From the NCBI GenBank assembly GCA_903927415.1, contig CAIYMZ010000168.1, positions 1 through 23,627 on the forward strand: a stretch of 23,627 nt of DNA. The letters run 5' to 3'. The notes under the pieces were generated by a model that had not been told where the DNA came from, ran no database searches, and saw only the letters and a list, made by a program, of their open reading frames with translations. Numbering within the stretch: position 1 is the first letter of the stretch; every line of letters begins with the position of its first letter. This stretch comes from an uncultured Alphaproteobacteria bacterium. Lineage in GTDB: Bacteria > Pseudomonadota > Alphaproteobacteria > Rickettsiales > UBA1997. Shown here piece after piece: positions 1 through 8,500 of this stretch. The position numbers were made by a program, and so were the translations under genes.

Positions 1-165
1 AAAAAAGCTGTGCATAAAAATGAAAGCGAAATGGTTTTGTACGATGTTTTTGCCACTGGAAATATTGGCAATATCACTGCTGGAGAATTGGAAATAAACG
101 ACGAGGGAAATCATTTAATTTTTACAAAAAATCCGGTTTTAATTTTGAATAAAACAGAAAAATGA
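1..165 (+). CDS. C-terminal fragment of an LptC/LptA-like LPS-export protein (partial)
   Basis: An open frame enters from the left edge and ends at TGA 163-165, giving 54 visible residues. Its last bases overlap the aroC start (ATGA), which is typical of genes translated from one mRNA. The visible part reads like the end of an LptC-type periplasmic protein: a G-x-I-G-x-I-T-A-G-E-L-E-I segment, then D-E-G, then F-T-K-N-P-V-L-I. This follows the family pattern of short beta strands in which alphaproteobacterial LptC ends with 'adding a G, an ADRMEV-like strand, and an FxGxV strand'. LptC links the LptBFG extractor to the LptA bridge that carries lipopolysaccharide to the outer membrane. The assignment rests on a short weak pattern, and LptA or another beta-jellyroll OstA-like protein is possible. 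Confidence 0.45.
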   Translation, partial: KKAVHKNESEMVLYDVFATGNIGNITAGELEINDEGNHLIFTKNPVLILNKTEK

Positions 166-1220
166 CTAACAAATTTGGTGAGATTTTTTCATTTACAACT
201 TGGGGTGAAAGCCACGGGGAAGCAATTGGATGCGTAATTGACGGCTGCCCTTCCCTTCTCGCTCTAAACGAGAGTGACATCCAAAAATATCTTGATCGCC
301 GTCGTCCTGGACAATCGAAATTCACAACTCAACGCCAAGAAAAAGATCAAATAAAAATTTTATCAGGCGTCTTTGAAGGCAAGACTACTGGCACTCCAAT
401 CAGTTTAATAATTTTTAACGAAGATCAAAAATCAGGCGATTATTCCGAAATCAAAAACAAGTTTCGCCCATCTCATGCTGATTACAGCTATTTCAAAAAA
501 TATGGCATTCGCGATTATCGCGGCGGCGGAAGATCATCGGCTCGCGAAACTGCGATGCGCGTTGCCGCAGGAGCCGTTGCTAGAAAAGTTTTAGAGAAAA
601 CAGGAATCGAAATTACGGGCTACTTAACCCAAATCGGCGAGAAAAAAATCGATCGCACAAAAATTGATTTTTCTGAAATCGACAAAAATGATTTTTTCTG
701 TCCCGACAAAAATGCTGCAAAAAATTTTGAAGATTATTTGCTGGAGATCAGGAAGTCTGGAGACTCTGCTGGCGCGGTGATTGAAGTGATTGCAAAAAAT
801 GTTCCCGCTGGTTTTGGCGAACCAATTTATAACAAGCTCGATGCAAAATTAGCTGCGGCGATGATGTCAATCAATGCAGTGAAAGGCGTGGAAATCGGTG
901 CTGGGATGGATGCGGCGTCGAAAAGAGGAAGTGAATTGGCGGATGAAATGTGGTCAGAAAATGGCAAGATAAATTTTTCGTCGAATCATTCCGGCGGAGT
1001 TCTCGGAGGAATTTCTTCCGGCCAAGATATCGTCCTGCGCTTTGCTGTGAAGCCGACTAGCTCAATTTTAATTCCAAGAAAAACAATCGATTTGGATGGA
1101 AATAATTGTGAGATCATCACCAAGGGTCGACATGATCCATGCGTTGGAATCCGCGCCGTTCCTGTTGGAGAAGCCATGATGGCTTGCGTGTTAGCAGATT
1201 TTCTACTGCTACAAAAATAG
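162..1220 (+). CDS. aroC: Chorismate synthase
   Basis: This 352-residue protein has the usual length for bacterial chorismate synthase. The enzyme converts 5-enolpyruvylshikimate-3-phosphate to chorismate with reduced FMN, the last common step to aromatic amino acids and folate. Recognisable family signatures occur in order: WGESHG near residue 15, RRRPGQSKFTT near 46, FRPSHADYSY then RDYRGGGRSSARET around 102-130, KGVEIGAG near 240, NHSGGVLGG near 275, and RHDPCVGIRAVPVGEAM near the C-terminus. The start is fixed by the conserved N-terminus (TNKFGEIFSFTTWGESHG) and by the 4-base overlap with the upstream frame. No Shine-Dalgarno motif precedes it, so translation may be coupled to the upstream gene. 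No other shikimate-pathway gene is nearby. An aroC gene argues against a highly reduced Rickettsia-type metabolism. Confidence 0.97.
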   Translation: MTNKFGEIFSFTTWGESHGEAIGCVIDGCPSLLALNESDIQKYLDRRRPGQSKFTTQRQEKDQIKILSGVFEGKTTGTPISLIIFNEDQKSGDYSEIKNKFRPSHADYSYFKKYGIRDYRGGGRSSARETAMRVAAGAVARKVLEKTGIEITGYLTQIGEKKIDRTKIDFSEIDKNDFFCPDKNAAKNFEDYLLEIRKSGDSAGAVIEVIAKNVPAGFGEPIYNKLDAKLAAAMMSINAVKGVEIGAGMDAASKRGSELADEMWSENGKINFSSNHSGGVLGGISSGQDIVLRFAVKPTSSILIPRKTIDLDGNNCEIITKGRHDPCVGIRAVPVGEAMMACVLADFLLLQK

Positions 1221-1243
1221 AACTTAAAAACTAAATTTTCTTG

Positions 1244-1275
1244 AATTGAAGCAATCCTAAGCCCTTCAATTGCTT
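1244..1275 (+). other. Two overlapping alternative hairpins after aroC
   Basis: AATTGAAG (1244-1251) can pair with CTTCAATT (1264-1271), while AAGCAAT (1249-1255) can pair with ATTGCTT (1269-1275). The two stems share bases and exclude each other. Neither is GC-rich and no clean T-tract follows (AAAAATTTCCC), so termination of aroC here is only possible. The rest of the 131-bp gap up to the next start at 1352 holds nothing else I can recognise. Confidence 0.3.
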
Positions 1276-1351
1276 AAAAATTTCCCAAAAATAAATCTTT
1301 TCCCGATTCGTGCATTTGTTCGAATTTTTTAATCAACGAATTCCAAAAAAT

Positions 1352-1849
1352 ATGAAAAATTTTGCGAAACTTACAGCTGTGATGTGTTTAATGACCACTG
1401 CAGCACTTGCTCAACCAGGGCCTGGTGGGCCTCAAGGTGGTGGAATGGGTGGCGGACCTCGTCCTGGACCACAAGGTGGACCTCAAGGCGGCGGATCTCC
1501 TCAGGGTGGCGGCGAAGGTAATAAACCACCGATGCAGCAACAAGGTATGCAACAACAACCCGGTGGTGGAAATCCTGGCATGAATAATCCTGGTGGACGT
1601 GGCGACATGAATGGAGCTAGACCGGGAGATGGAAGACCGGGCGGCAGACCAGAAGCTGGGATGAATAATCCTGGTGGACGTGGCGACATGAATGGAGCTA
1701 GACCGGGAGATGGAAGACCGGGCGGCAGACCAGAAGCTGGGATGAATAATCCTGGTGGCAGACCTGGAATGGAACAACGTCAAGAACGTCGCGAAGATCG
1801 TATGGAAAGGCGTCAAGAGCGTCGAGAAGAAATGAAACGCACTAACTAA
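1352..1849 (+). CDS. Secreted Gly/Pro/Gln-rich low-complexity protein with tandem repeats
   Basis: The protein has 165 residues from the ATG at 1352. An in-frame upstream ATG at 1310 would add 14 residues ahead of an otherwise ideal signal peptide, so I prefer 1352. Residues 1-20 form a Sec signal peptide (K2/K6, hydrophobic core, ALA|Q cleavage). The mature part is almost entirely G, P, Q, N, R and M, with PGGPQGGG-like blocks, then two identical 27-residue repeats beginning GMNNPGGRGDMNGARPGDG and a third truncated copy. It ends in an Arg/Glu-rich helix-prone tail (QERREDRMERRQERREE). It should be exported and largely disordered. I do not recognise a family, and function is unknown. The gene stands alone between aroC and a strong terminator. 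GC content is visibly higher than in its neighbours because of glycine and proline codons. The long antisense frames opposite it are by-products of this composition. Confidence 0.75.
   Translation: MKNFAKLTAVMCLMTTAALAQPGPGGPQGGGMGGGPRPGPQGGPQGGGSPQGGGEGNKPPMQQQGMQQQPGGGNPGMNNPGGRGDMNGARPGDGRPGGRPEAGMNNPGGRGDMNGARPGDGRPGGRPEAGMNNPGGRPGMEQRQERREDRMERRQERREEMKRTN
1580..1758 (+). repeat. 81-bp exact tandem repeat, 2.2 copies, in coding sequence
   Basis: Copies lie at 1580-1660 and 1661-1741 and appear identical base for base. A third truncated copy (about 17 bases, ATGAATAATCCTGGTGG) starts at 1742. The period is 27 codons, so copy-number change keeps the reading frame. Identity at silent positions points to recent duplication or ongoing homogenisation. 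Confidence 0.95.
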
Positions 1850-1862
1850 AACTTAGTAAAAG

Positions 1863-1895
1863 ACCGGTCAGAAAAAACTTCTGGCCGGTTTTTTA
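1863..1895 (+). terminator. Rho-independent terminator (convergent, possibly bidirectional)
   Basis: ACCGGTCAG (1863-1871) pairs with CTGGCCGGT (1881-1889), a 9-bp stem with one G-T wobble and a 9-base loop, followed by TTTTTTA. It ends the secreted-protein gene on the plus strand. The opposite-strand read gives the same stem followed by a weaker TCTTTTACT tract, so it could also stop transcripts from thiE, whose stop codon overlaps the T-tract at 1893-1895. Confidence 0.88.
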
Positions 1896-2513
1896 TTGTC
1901 CAACAATTGCCTGATGCAAATTTTGTAGCGCAATTTTTTCATCTTGTGGATGACTCCAAACGTAAGAGATAACCGATAAAAAATCAGCGCCAGACTTAAC
2001 GACAGAACCACAATTTTGATCAGTAATACCGCCGATCGCAACAATCGGCAGACTCAATTGAGCTTTGGACCATTCGAGAATTTCAAGCGATGGATTTCCT
2101 CGCGATTTTTTTGTATTGCTTGAAAAAAATGCACCAAAAGAAAGATAATCGGCGCCTTGCTCTTCCGCTAAAACAGCTAGATCGCGAGAGTCATAACAAC
2201 TTGCCCCGATCATAAAATTTTTTGGTGATTTATTTCGCGCTGATAAAATTGAACCATCTTCTACCCCCAGATGAACGCCGTCAGCACCAACATCCAGCGC
2301 AATTTCGCAAGAATCATTCAACAAAAAAAGGCAGTTATTTGCATGACATATTTTTTTAAATTCATGCGAAATATTTTTAACTTCCTGATCAGAATAATTT
2401 TTTAAACGAAGCTGAAAAACTGACACTAGCGAGGTTTCCAAAGCATTCTCTAAACGTTTGGAAAAAGTTTTTAACTCAACTTGTGGGGGAGAAATCAGAT
2501 AGATTTGAGACAT
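1893..2513 (-). CDS. thiE: Thiamine-phosphate synthase
   Basis: This 206-residue TIM-barrel enzyme joins the hydroxymethylpyrimidine diphosphate and thiazole phosphate moieties to give thiamine phosphate. Visible family marks are FQLRLK (Q-x-R-x-K, around 33-38, pyrimidine pyrophosphate site), LLNDSCEIALDVGADGVHLG (around 63-82), GASC (around 102), GADYLSFGAFFSSNTKK (around 119-135, the usual GPVFPTxTK loop), and VAIGGIT near 158-164. FFSSNTKK replaces the common FPTxTK form, and the Thr-Lys pair is kept. It is the last gene of the minus-strand run, 21 bp downstream of ftsZ. No other thi genes are in the window. TenI-like paralogues have the same fold, but the kept substrate-site motifs favour ThiE. 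Confidence 0.9.
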   Translation of the reverse strand: MSQIYLISPPQVELKTFSKRLENALETSLVSVFQLRLKNYSDQEVKNISHEFKKICHANNCLFLLNDSCEIALDVGADGVHLGVEDGSILSARNKSPKNFMIGASCYDSRDLAVLAEEQGADYLSFGAFFSSNTKKSRGNPSLEILEWSKAQLSLPIVAIGGITDQNCGSVVKSGADFLSVISYVWSHPQDEKIALQNLHQAIVGQ

Positions 2514-2534
2514 CAGTCATCACATGAAGTCAGG

Positions 2535-4214
2535 TTATTTTTTACGCCTAAAAAATGCCGGCACATTCAAAATATCATCATCGATTTTGCTGCTATTTTG
2601 ATTGGATTCTTCTTCATCAAAAATTGTTGCTCCAAAAAACTCACGACGTTTTTTTTCTGCTTCATGAGATTTTTCTTCGTGAATTTCTGGCTGCTCAATC
2701 ACAATTTTTTCCACTATCGACTTTGTGGTATTTTCAACAAATTTCTTGCCATCACTTTCCTTCTGTTTTGACGAATTCATAAAACTGAACAGACTGAATC
2801 CGGCACTTTCTTTTTTTTCAGAAGACTTGGCTTTATGACTTGATTTTGCTGGCTTAGAGGGAGTTGGGCTAGCTTTTTGAACTTCGATTCTTTCTTCCAA
2901 TATTTCTTCTTGGTCTTCTTCGCTTAAAATTTCATTACTAAAAAAGCTGACTTGAGTAAAACTATTTTCATCAGTGATTTCGTGTTTTTTTTCGGTTAAA
3001 TTTTCTGCTTTACCGTAGTTAGCATTGGCTTCTTTGAGATAATTTTTTTTCGGTTTAAAATTTGTATCAGCAATTTCTTCTACAGCTTCATTAGCAATTT
3101 TTGCAGCGATGCCTGGATCAAAAAAACTCTTAGCAACAAAACTTGATTGAGCAGAGCTTTTGCGCACCTTCCCTTCTTCATCGACATTTATTTTGAATCT
3201 GCTTGGCTCAAAACTTTCCTGAGCTTTTAAAGCGTCGCGCCTGAATTCCTCAACATCAATTCCAGTAGCAACGACAGAAATTCTAATTTTACCTTTCATG
3301 TTTTCATTGAAAGCCGATCCAAAAATTATGTTAGCGTTAGGATCAACTTCCTTCTTGATTGCATTCACTGCCATATCAGCTTCAAATAGCGTCATATCTG
3401 GACCACCAGTCATGTTAACTAACACGCCTTTTGCACCTTTAATTGAGATATCATCAAGAAGTGGATTGGAGATAGCAGCTTCACAGGCAAGAATGGCTCG
3501 GTTTTCTCCCGTCGCTTCTCCCGTTCCCATCATCGCTTTACCCATTTTCGTCATAATCGCTCTAATGTCAGCAAAATCCAAATTCACTAAACCTGGCATG
3601 GTAATGAGGTCAGTAACGCCACGGACCCCAGCATGCAAAACATCGTCGGCCATTTTGAAAGCCGACTCAAAAGTTGTGTGCTCGTTAGCAATTCTAAAAA
3701 GATTTTGGTTTGGAATTATGATTAAAGTATCGACGTATTTTTTTATTTCTTCAATTCCAGCCTCAGCTGTTTCCATACGATATTTTCCTTCAAAATGAAA
3801 AGGTTTTGTAACAACTCCAACGGTTAAAATGTCGCGTTCACGAGCAAGCTTCGCAATAACTGGTGCCGCACCAGTTCCAGTGCCACCACCCATTCCAGCA
3901 GCGATAAAAACCATGTTGCTGCCCTCTAAATATTTTTCTATTTCTTCAATATTTTCTTCTGCTGCTGCACGTCCGCGATCAGGAAAAGAACCGGCTCCAA
4001 GACCTTTCGTGGTTTTAATTCCGAGTTGAATTCGATTTTGCGCCAGTGAATTTGCTAGAGCTTGTGCATCAGTATTTGCTGCCACGAACTCAACCCCTTC
4101 AAGATCAGCGCGAATCATGTTGTTGATGGCATTTCCACCAGCTCCTCCTGCACCAAAAATTATAATTCTTGGCTTCAACAGGTCTGGCTGAGGAATATCA
4201 ATTTTTAGTGACAT
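2535..4214 (-). CDS. ftsZ: Cell division GTPase FtsZ
   Basis: FtsZ polymerises at midcell to form the Z ring. I start it at 4214 (559 residues) because MSLKIDIPQPDLLKPRI matches the usual alphaproteobacterial N-terminus; an in-frame ATG at 4268 would add 18 residues without family support. The GTP-binding core shows GAGGAGGNAINNMI (21-34), the tubulin signature GGGTGTG (109-115) and the T7 catalytic loop VNLDFADI (near 210). The core ends around residue 320. A long Lys/Glu/Ser-rich, probably disordered linker of over 200 residues follows, and the protein ends in the conserved partner-binding peptide LNVPAFFRRKK. The length is in the alphaproteobacterial range (longer than the ~380 of E. coli). 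It lies between pntAA and thiE rather than next to ftsQA, so it is detached from the division-cell-wall cluster. No Shine-Dalgarno motif is visible. Confidence 0.97.
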   Translation of the reverse strand: MSLKIDIPQPDLLKPRIIIFGAGGAGGNAINNMIRADLEGVEFVAANTDAQALANSLAQNRIQLGIKTTKGLGAGSFPDRGRAAAEENIEEIEKYLEGSNMVFIAAGMGGGTGTGAAPVIAKLARERDILTVGVVTKPFHFEGKYRMETAEAGIEEIKKYVDTLIIIPNQNLFRIANEHTTFESAFKMADDVLHAGVRGVTDLITMPGLVNLDFADIRAIMTKMGKAMMGTGEATGENRAILACEAAISNPLLDDISIKGAKGVLVNMTGGPDMTLFEADMAVNAIKKEVDPNANIIFGSAFNENMKGKIRISVVATGIDVEEFRRDALKAQESFEPSRFKINVDEEGKVRKSSAQSSFVAKSFFDPGIAAKIANEAVEEIADTNFKPKKNYLKEANANYGKAENLTEKKHEITDENSFTQVSFFSNEILSEEDQEEILEERIEVQKASPTPSKPAKSSHKAKSSEKKESAGFSLFSFMNSSKQKESDGKKFVENTTKSIVEKIVIEQPEIHEEKSHEAEKKRREFFGATIFDEEESNQNSSKIDDDILNVPAFFRRKK

Positions 4215-4284
4215 AATAGAAGAGGTTTTGGTTTTTTTTGTTTGTTTTGTAGGAAAATTTTCGAGCATTTTTTGAGAGTTTTAT

Positions 4285-5352
4285 CTATGAAACTAAAGTT
4301 GATTTTATGATTTCATCTTCACGATTAATCGAAATTACTTTTTGTTCTTTATCAATCAAAAGTTCAAAGAAATTAAAAATATTTTTAGAAAAAAGTTTAC
4401 TAGCATCAGACGCAACTCGACTTGGAAAATTTTCGTGACCGATAATTTTCACGCCATTTATTTCGATTACTTTTCCATTTTGAGTAAGGGCACAATTGCC
4501 GCCATTAACTGCTGCAAGATCAACAATGATGGAACCTCGTTTCATCGATTTCACCATTTCTTCTGAAATTAAAATTGGAGCTTTTTTCCCAGGAATTAGT
4601 GCGGTTGTGATCACGACATCCTGATTCTTGATCGTGTCTTTGAGTAATTCTTGCTGAAGTTTTTTATATTCATCACTCATTTCTTGAGCGTAAATCCCCT
4701 CCCTTTGACCATCAACTTTTTCTGCTAATTTTACCTCAACAAATTTTGCGCCAAGACTTTGGACTTGTTCTTTTGCCGCAGTTCTTACGTCAAAAGCAGA
4801 AACAATTGCACCGAGTCTTTTTGCAGTTGCGATTGCTTGAAGGCCAGCAACACCAGCACCAAGAATTAAAAATTTTGCGGCAGAAATTGTTCCAGCCGCC
4901 GTCATCATCATCGGAACTGCTTTTTGCATTTCGTAAACTGCATCAATAACAGCGCGATATCCGGCCAAATTGCTTTGCGATGACAAAGCATCCATGCCTT
5001 GCGCACGAGTGATGCGCGGTAAAAGCTCTAGTGCAAAAAAATTTATTTTTTCAACAGGAATTTGTTTTTTTGGAATAGCGATAAAAACAACGCCGGCTTT
5101 AGTTTTGGAAAAATCAATTTCGGTATTTTGTACCGAAATTATCGCATCAATTTCGGGAAGGATTGATCTGATGTCAGAGATAATTTTTGCTCCGGCTTTT
5201 TCAAAATCAGCGTCAGAAATAGAAGATTTTTCTCCAGCTTTTGCTTCAATAAAAATTTCAACATCAAGCTTCTGATACTTAGAAATCAGGTCGGGAGTGA
5301 TAGCAACACGATTTTCATTTGGAGAAATTTCTTTGAGGACGAGGAGTTTCAT
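4285..5352 (-). CDS. pntAA: NAD(P) transhydrogenase alpha subunit, part 1 (NAD-binding domain I)
   Basis: The protein has 355 residues from ATG 5352. A further in-frame ATG at 5379 lies inside a palindromic repeat and gives a non-conserved extension (MGLTDINFF), so I reject it. The sequence MKLLVLKEISPNENRVAITPD matches PntA/alanine-dehydrogenase N-termini. RAQGMDALSSQSNLAGYRAV (near 125-145) and the Rossmann segment FLILGAGVAGLQAIATAKRLGA (near 162-183) followed by DVR favour transhydrogenase domain I over alanine dehydrogenase. It binds NAD(H) on the cytoplasmic side and passes hydride to the NADP domain of PntB, coupled to proton flow. The membrane parts (PntAB, PntB) are not in this window: the gene is followed 70 bp later by ftsZ. 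They must be elsewhere if the enzyme works. Confidence 0.92.
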   Translation of the reverse strand: MKLLVLKEISPNENRVAITPDLISKYQKLDVEIFIEAKAGEKSSISDADFEKAGAKIISDIRSILPEIDAIISVQNTEIDFSKTKAGVVFIAIPKKQIPVEKINFFALELLPRITRAQGMDALSSQSNLAGYRAVIDAVYEMQKAVPMMMTAAGTISAAKFLILGAGVAGLQAIATAKRLGAIVSAFDVRTAAKEQVQSLGAKFVEVKLAEKVDGQREGIYAQEMSDEYKKLQQELLKDTIKNQDVVITTALIPGKKAPILISEEMVKSMKRGSIIVDLAAVNGGNCALTQNGKVIEINGVKIIGHENFPSRVASDASKLFSKNIFNFFELLIDKEQKVISINREDEIIKSTLVS

Positions 5353-5381
5353 GAAAAAATTTATATCTGTTAAGCCCATCG

Positions 5382-5473
5382 TCGCCTACTTTGTAGGCTA
5401 TGTTGGGCAGGCTTCGCTAATGATCTACTTCTGGCACTAGTGTGCCAGGTGTAGCTCGTAAGAGCGAAGCCTG
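5382..5473 (-). repeat. Compound palindromic element between tRNA-Leu and pntAA
   Basis: CAGGCTTCGCT (5408-5418) and AGCGAAGCCTG (5463-5473) form perfect 11-bp inverted arms. Inside lies CTGGCAC-TAGT-GTGCCAG (5431-5448), extended by CTAC/GTAG (5425-5428, 5451-5454). Outside lies GCCTAC-TTT-GTAGGC (about 5385-5399). The right outer arm shares its last two bases with the encoded CCA end of the tRNA. The dense nesting looks like a small dispersed palindromic repeat rather than a plain terminator, because no T-tract follows. No second copy is present in the window. Confidence 0.75.
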
Positions 5474-5558
5474 GTGCGGTCGAGAAGATTTGAACTTCCA
5501 CGGGTTTTACCCCACAACGACCTCAACGTTGCGCGTATACCAATTCCGCCACGACCGC
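5472..5558 (-). tRNA. tRNA-Leu (anticodon GAG)
   Basis: Read on the minus strand, an 87-nt tRNA folds fully: acceptor GCGGTCG/CGACCGC, D arm with GCG/CGC stem and the TTGG loop, anticodon stem CAACG/CGTTG around loop TTGAGGT (anticodon GAG, reading CUU/CUC), a long variable arm (GGG/CCC) as expected of class II tRNA-Leu, T arm GGAAG/CTTCT with loop TTCAAAT, discriminator A and an encoded CCA at 5472-5474. The gene begins 5 bp after the stop codon of the glutamate dehydrogenase gene, so it is probably cut from a shared transcript. Confidence 0.95.
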
Positions 5559-5563
5559 AAATT

Positions 5564-8500
5564 TTAACTATTAACTACTAGAGGTTTTAACCGATTTAAC
5601 GCCACGATAAACACAGACAAATCGGGGTTCGGATGGGCTTTTAAATCTGCGATAAAATTGTCAAAACGCTCGACTAAAAAGTCTACGGTCTTGATCCAAT
5701 TATCCACAGAATTCACTTCGCAAAGATTTTGATCTTCACAACTAAAGTCCACAATGCGTTTAGCTACACGCATTTGGTAGAAATATAAATCTTCTAAAAT
5801 TGTTTTTGCTGAAAGTTTTTGCCAATGATTTTCAAAACTTAAATTCGAAACTTTGCTGCGCAGCCATTTTAAAGAAAATCTGGTGCCTACCGCAAAGTAA
5901 ATTCGCGCAATAGTTTTTAAGTCAAAACTTGATGACGCAGAAATTTCAGCAATGTCAAAAGCGGAAGCGACCGGATCCATCGCCGCAATTTTTGCAGCTA
6001 ATTTTCTGTCAACATTATTCAACCAATATTTTTCAATTTTGCGCTCGAATGAATCACGCGATGCTTGTGCCAAAACTTGCGACAACACGCTGGATAGCTC
6101 ATCGGAAATTTTTCTGAAGCGCGTAACAATTGATGAAACTTGTCCTTTTGATTGATTGCGCAGCAACCACATCACTGATCTTTCGAGCAATTTATTGGCA
6201 CTCAAAAACATTTGCGTTTGAACATCTGCGGTGATTTTTCCGTCGAGCTTTTCGATCTCTTCCCAAATTTCTCTGATTCTAAAAGAGTCACAAGCAATGA
6301 TAAAACTTCTGACCACTTCTGCGGCGCTGAAGCCGCTATCTTGGCAGATCTGATTGATGAAGGTGATGCCGACTCTGTTGACGACAAAATTAGTAATTTG
6401 AGTAGCAATAATTTCGTTGCGCAGTTGATGACCGAGAATTTCGTCAGCAAATTTTGTCTGCATTATTTTCGGAAAATAAGAAAATAATTCCTGCTCAAAA
6501 TATTTATCCTTCACCAAATTTGAGGTTACGATGTGGTTGTAAATGTCCATTTTGGAATAGGCCAACATCACGCAAAGCTCTGGACGAGTAAGGCCAATTC
6601 GGTCAGTTTGTCTTTTTTCAATTTCTTTGCGTGAAGGTAAAAATTCAATTTTGCGATTGAGCAATTCTGATTGTTCCAACTTATTCAAAAATTGCGCCTG
6701 ATCTCCAAGAGCAACAGCACCTTGCGAAAAGGCGATTGAAACGGCTTGAGTTTGTAAACGATTGTCGCTGAGCACCAAATGCGAAACCTCATCTGTCATG
6801 CTTTCGAGAACTTTATTTCTCTCGTCCAAAGTAATTTTTTTGTCGCGCATTGCAGCGGTGAGCGCGATTTTAATATTCACCTCGTGATCAGAACAATCGA
6901 CGCCAGCAGAATTATCCATCGCGTCAGTGTTTATGCGACCTCCCGTCAATGCATATTCGATGCGACCTTTTTGTGTGAAGCCTAGATTTCCACCCTCGCC
7001 TACAACTTTGCAACGCAGCTCGTTACCATTGATGCGCAGTGTGTCATTGGCGCGATCACCGACTTCTTGGTGTGATTCTTCAGTGGCTTTAACGTAAGTT
7101 CCGATTCCACCATTCCACAATAAATCGACGGGCGCTTTTAAGATGGCGATGATGATATCTGTAGGCGTCAACTCATCTTCTTCAATTTTTAAAATCGCTT
7201 TTATTTCTGCAGAAATTTTGATTGATTTAGCACTTCTTTCAAAAATTCCTCCGCCTCGTGAGATCAGAGATTGGTTATAATCAGCCCAGCTCGAGCGTGG
7301 TAAATTGAACATGCGAACACGCTCAGCAAAAGATTTTTCTACGTCGGGATTAGGATCGAAAAAAATATGCATGTGGTTGAAGGCCGCGACCAACTTGATG
7401 TGAGGCGAAAGCAACATACCGTTGCCGAAAACATCACCAGCCAAATCACCAATGCCGATGCAAGTGAAGTCTTGCGATTGTGTGTCGATTCCCATTTCGC
7501 GAAAGTGACGCATCACTGAAATCCAACCACCTTTCGCGGTGATTCCCATTTTTTTGTGATCGTAACCAACTGAACCACCTGAAGCAAAAGCATCTCCGAG
7601 CCAAAAATTATATTCGGCAGAAACGGAATTGGCGATGTCGGAAAAAGTTGCCGTGCCTTTATCTGCAGCAACTACGAGGTAAGGATCTGACTCATCATGC
7701 ATCACAACATTTTCCGGATGCGCGACTTTGCCATTGATGACATTGTCGGTGATGTCCAGCAATCCGCGCAAAAGAGTTTTGTAGCATTCAATGCCTTCTT
7801 TTTGGATTTCATCGCGGCTCAAGCCAGTTAAATCGCGCTTTACGACGAATCCACCTTTTGATCCTACTGGAACAATCACCGCATTTTTAGTCATCTGCGC
7901 CTTCATCAAACCGAGAACTTCAGTTCTAAAATCTTCTTGACGATCAGACCAGCGAAGCCCGCCACGAGCGACTTTTCCGCCTCTCAAATGAATCGCCTCA
8001 ACCTTAGCTGAGTAAACAAAAATTTCGGCGTAAGGCAATGGCAATGGCAATTCTGGAACTTTTTTGCAATCGAATTTGAACGAGAGATAATTTTTGAAAG
8101 TGTGATCGCTGCCTGATTGGTAATAGTTGGTGCGGATTGTGGCATTGATGACTCCGAGGAATTTTCTGATTACCGCATCGTCAGTTAAATCCTTCACCTG
8201 ATTCAAGCTTTCTTTAATTTTCGCTGAAATTTTTTCGATTTTTTTCTGCCTTTCTGCCGGCAAAATTTTTAGGAACGGATCAAATTTTATTTCGAATAAT
8301 TCGACCAATAATTTTGTGATGTCGGAATATTTCACCATCACATCTGCGACGTAAGATTGATTGTAGCGAACTCCTATTTGGTAAAGATATTTGCTGTAGG
8401 CACGAAGCATGTAAACCTGCTTCCAGCATAGGTCTGAGGTGCTGATTAGTCTGTTTAAAAAGTCGATTTGTGTGACCTCTTTCCAAATTAATGAAATGGT

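Noticed and set aside
1388..1816. Long minus-strand open frame (142 aa) opposite the Gly/Pro-rich gene
   Set aside because: Ser/Thr/Arg-rich shadow of the repeat-rich coding strand; no signal, domain or start context, and the plus-strand frame has a clear signal peptide.
3298..3798. Plus-strand open frame (166 aa) inside ftsZ
   Set aside because: Lies wholly opposite the conserved FtsZ GTPase core; a composition shadow without family features.
5353..5379. Longer pntAA start at 5379
   Set aside because: The added residues (MGLTDINFF) come from the palindromic element and are not family-like; MKLLVLKE from 5352 matches the conserved N-terminus.
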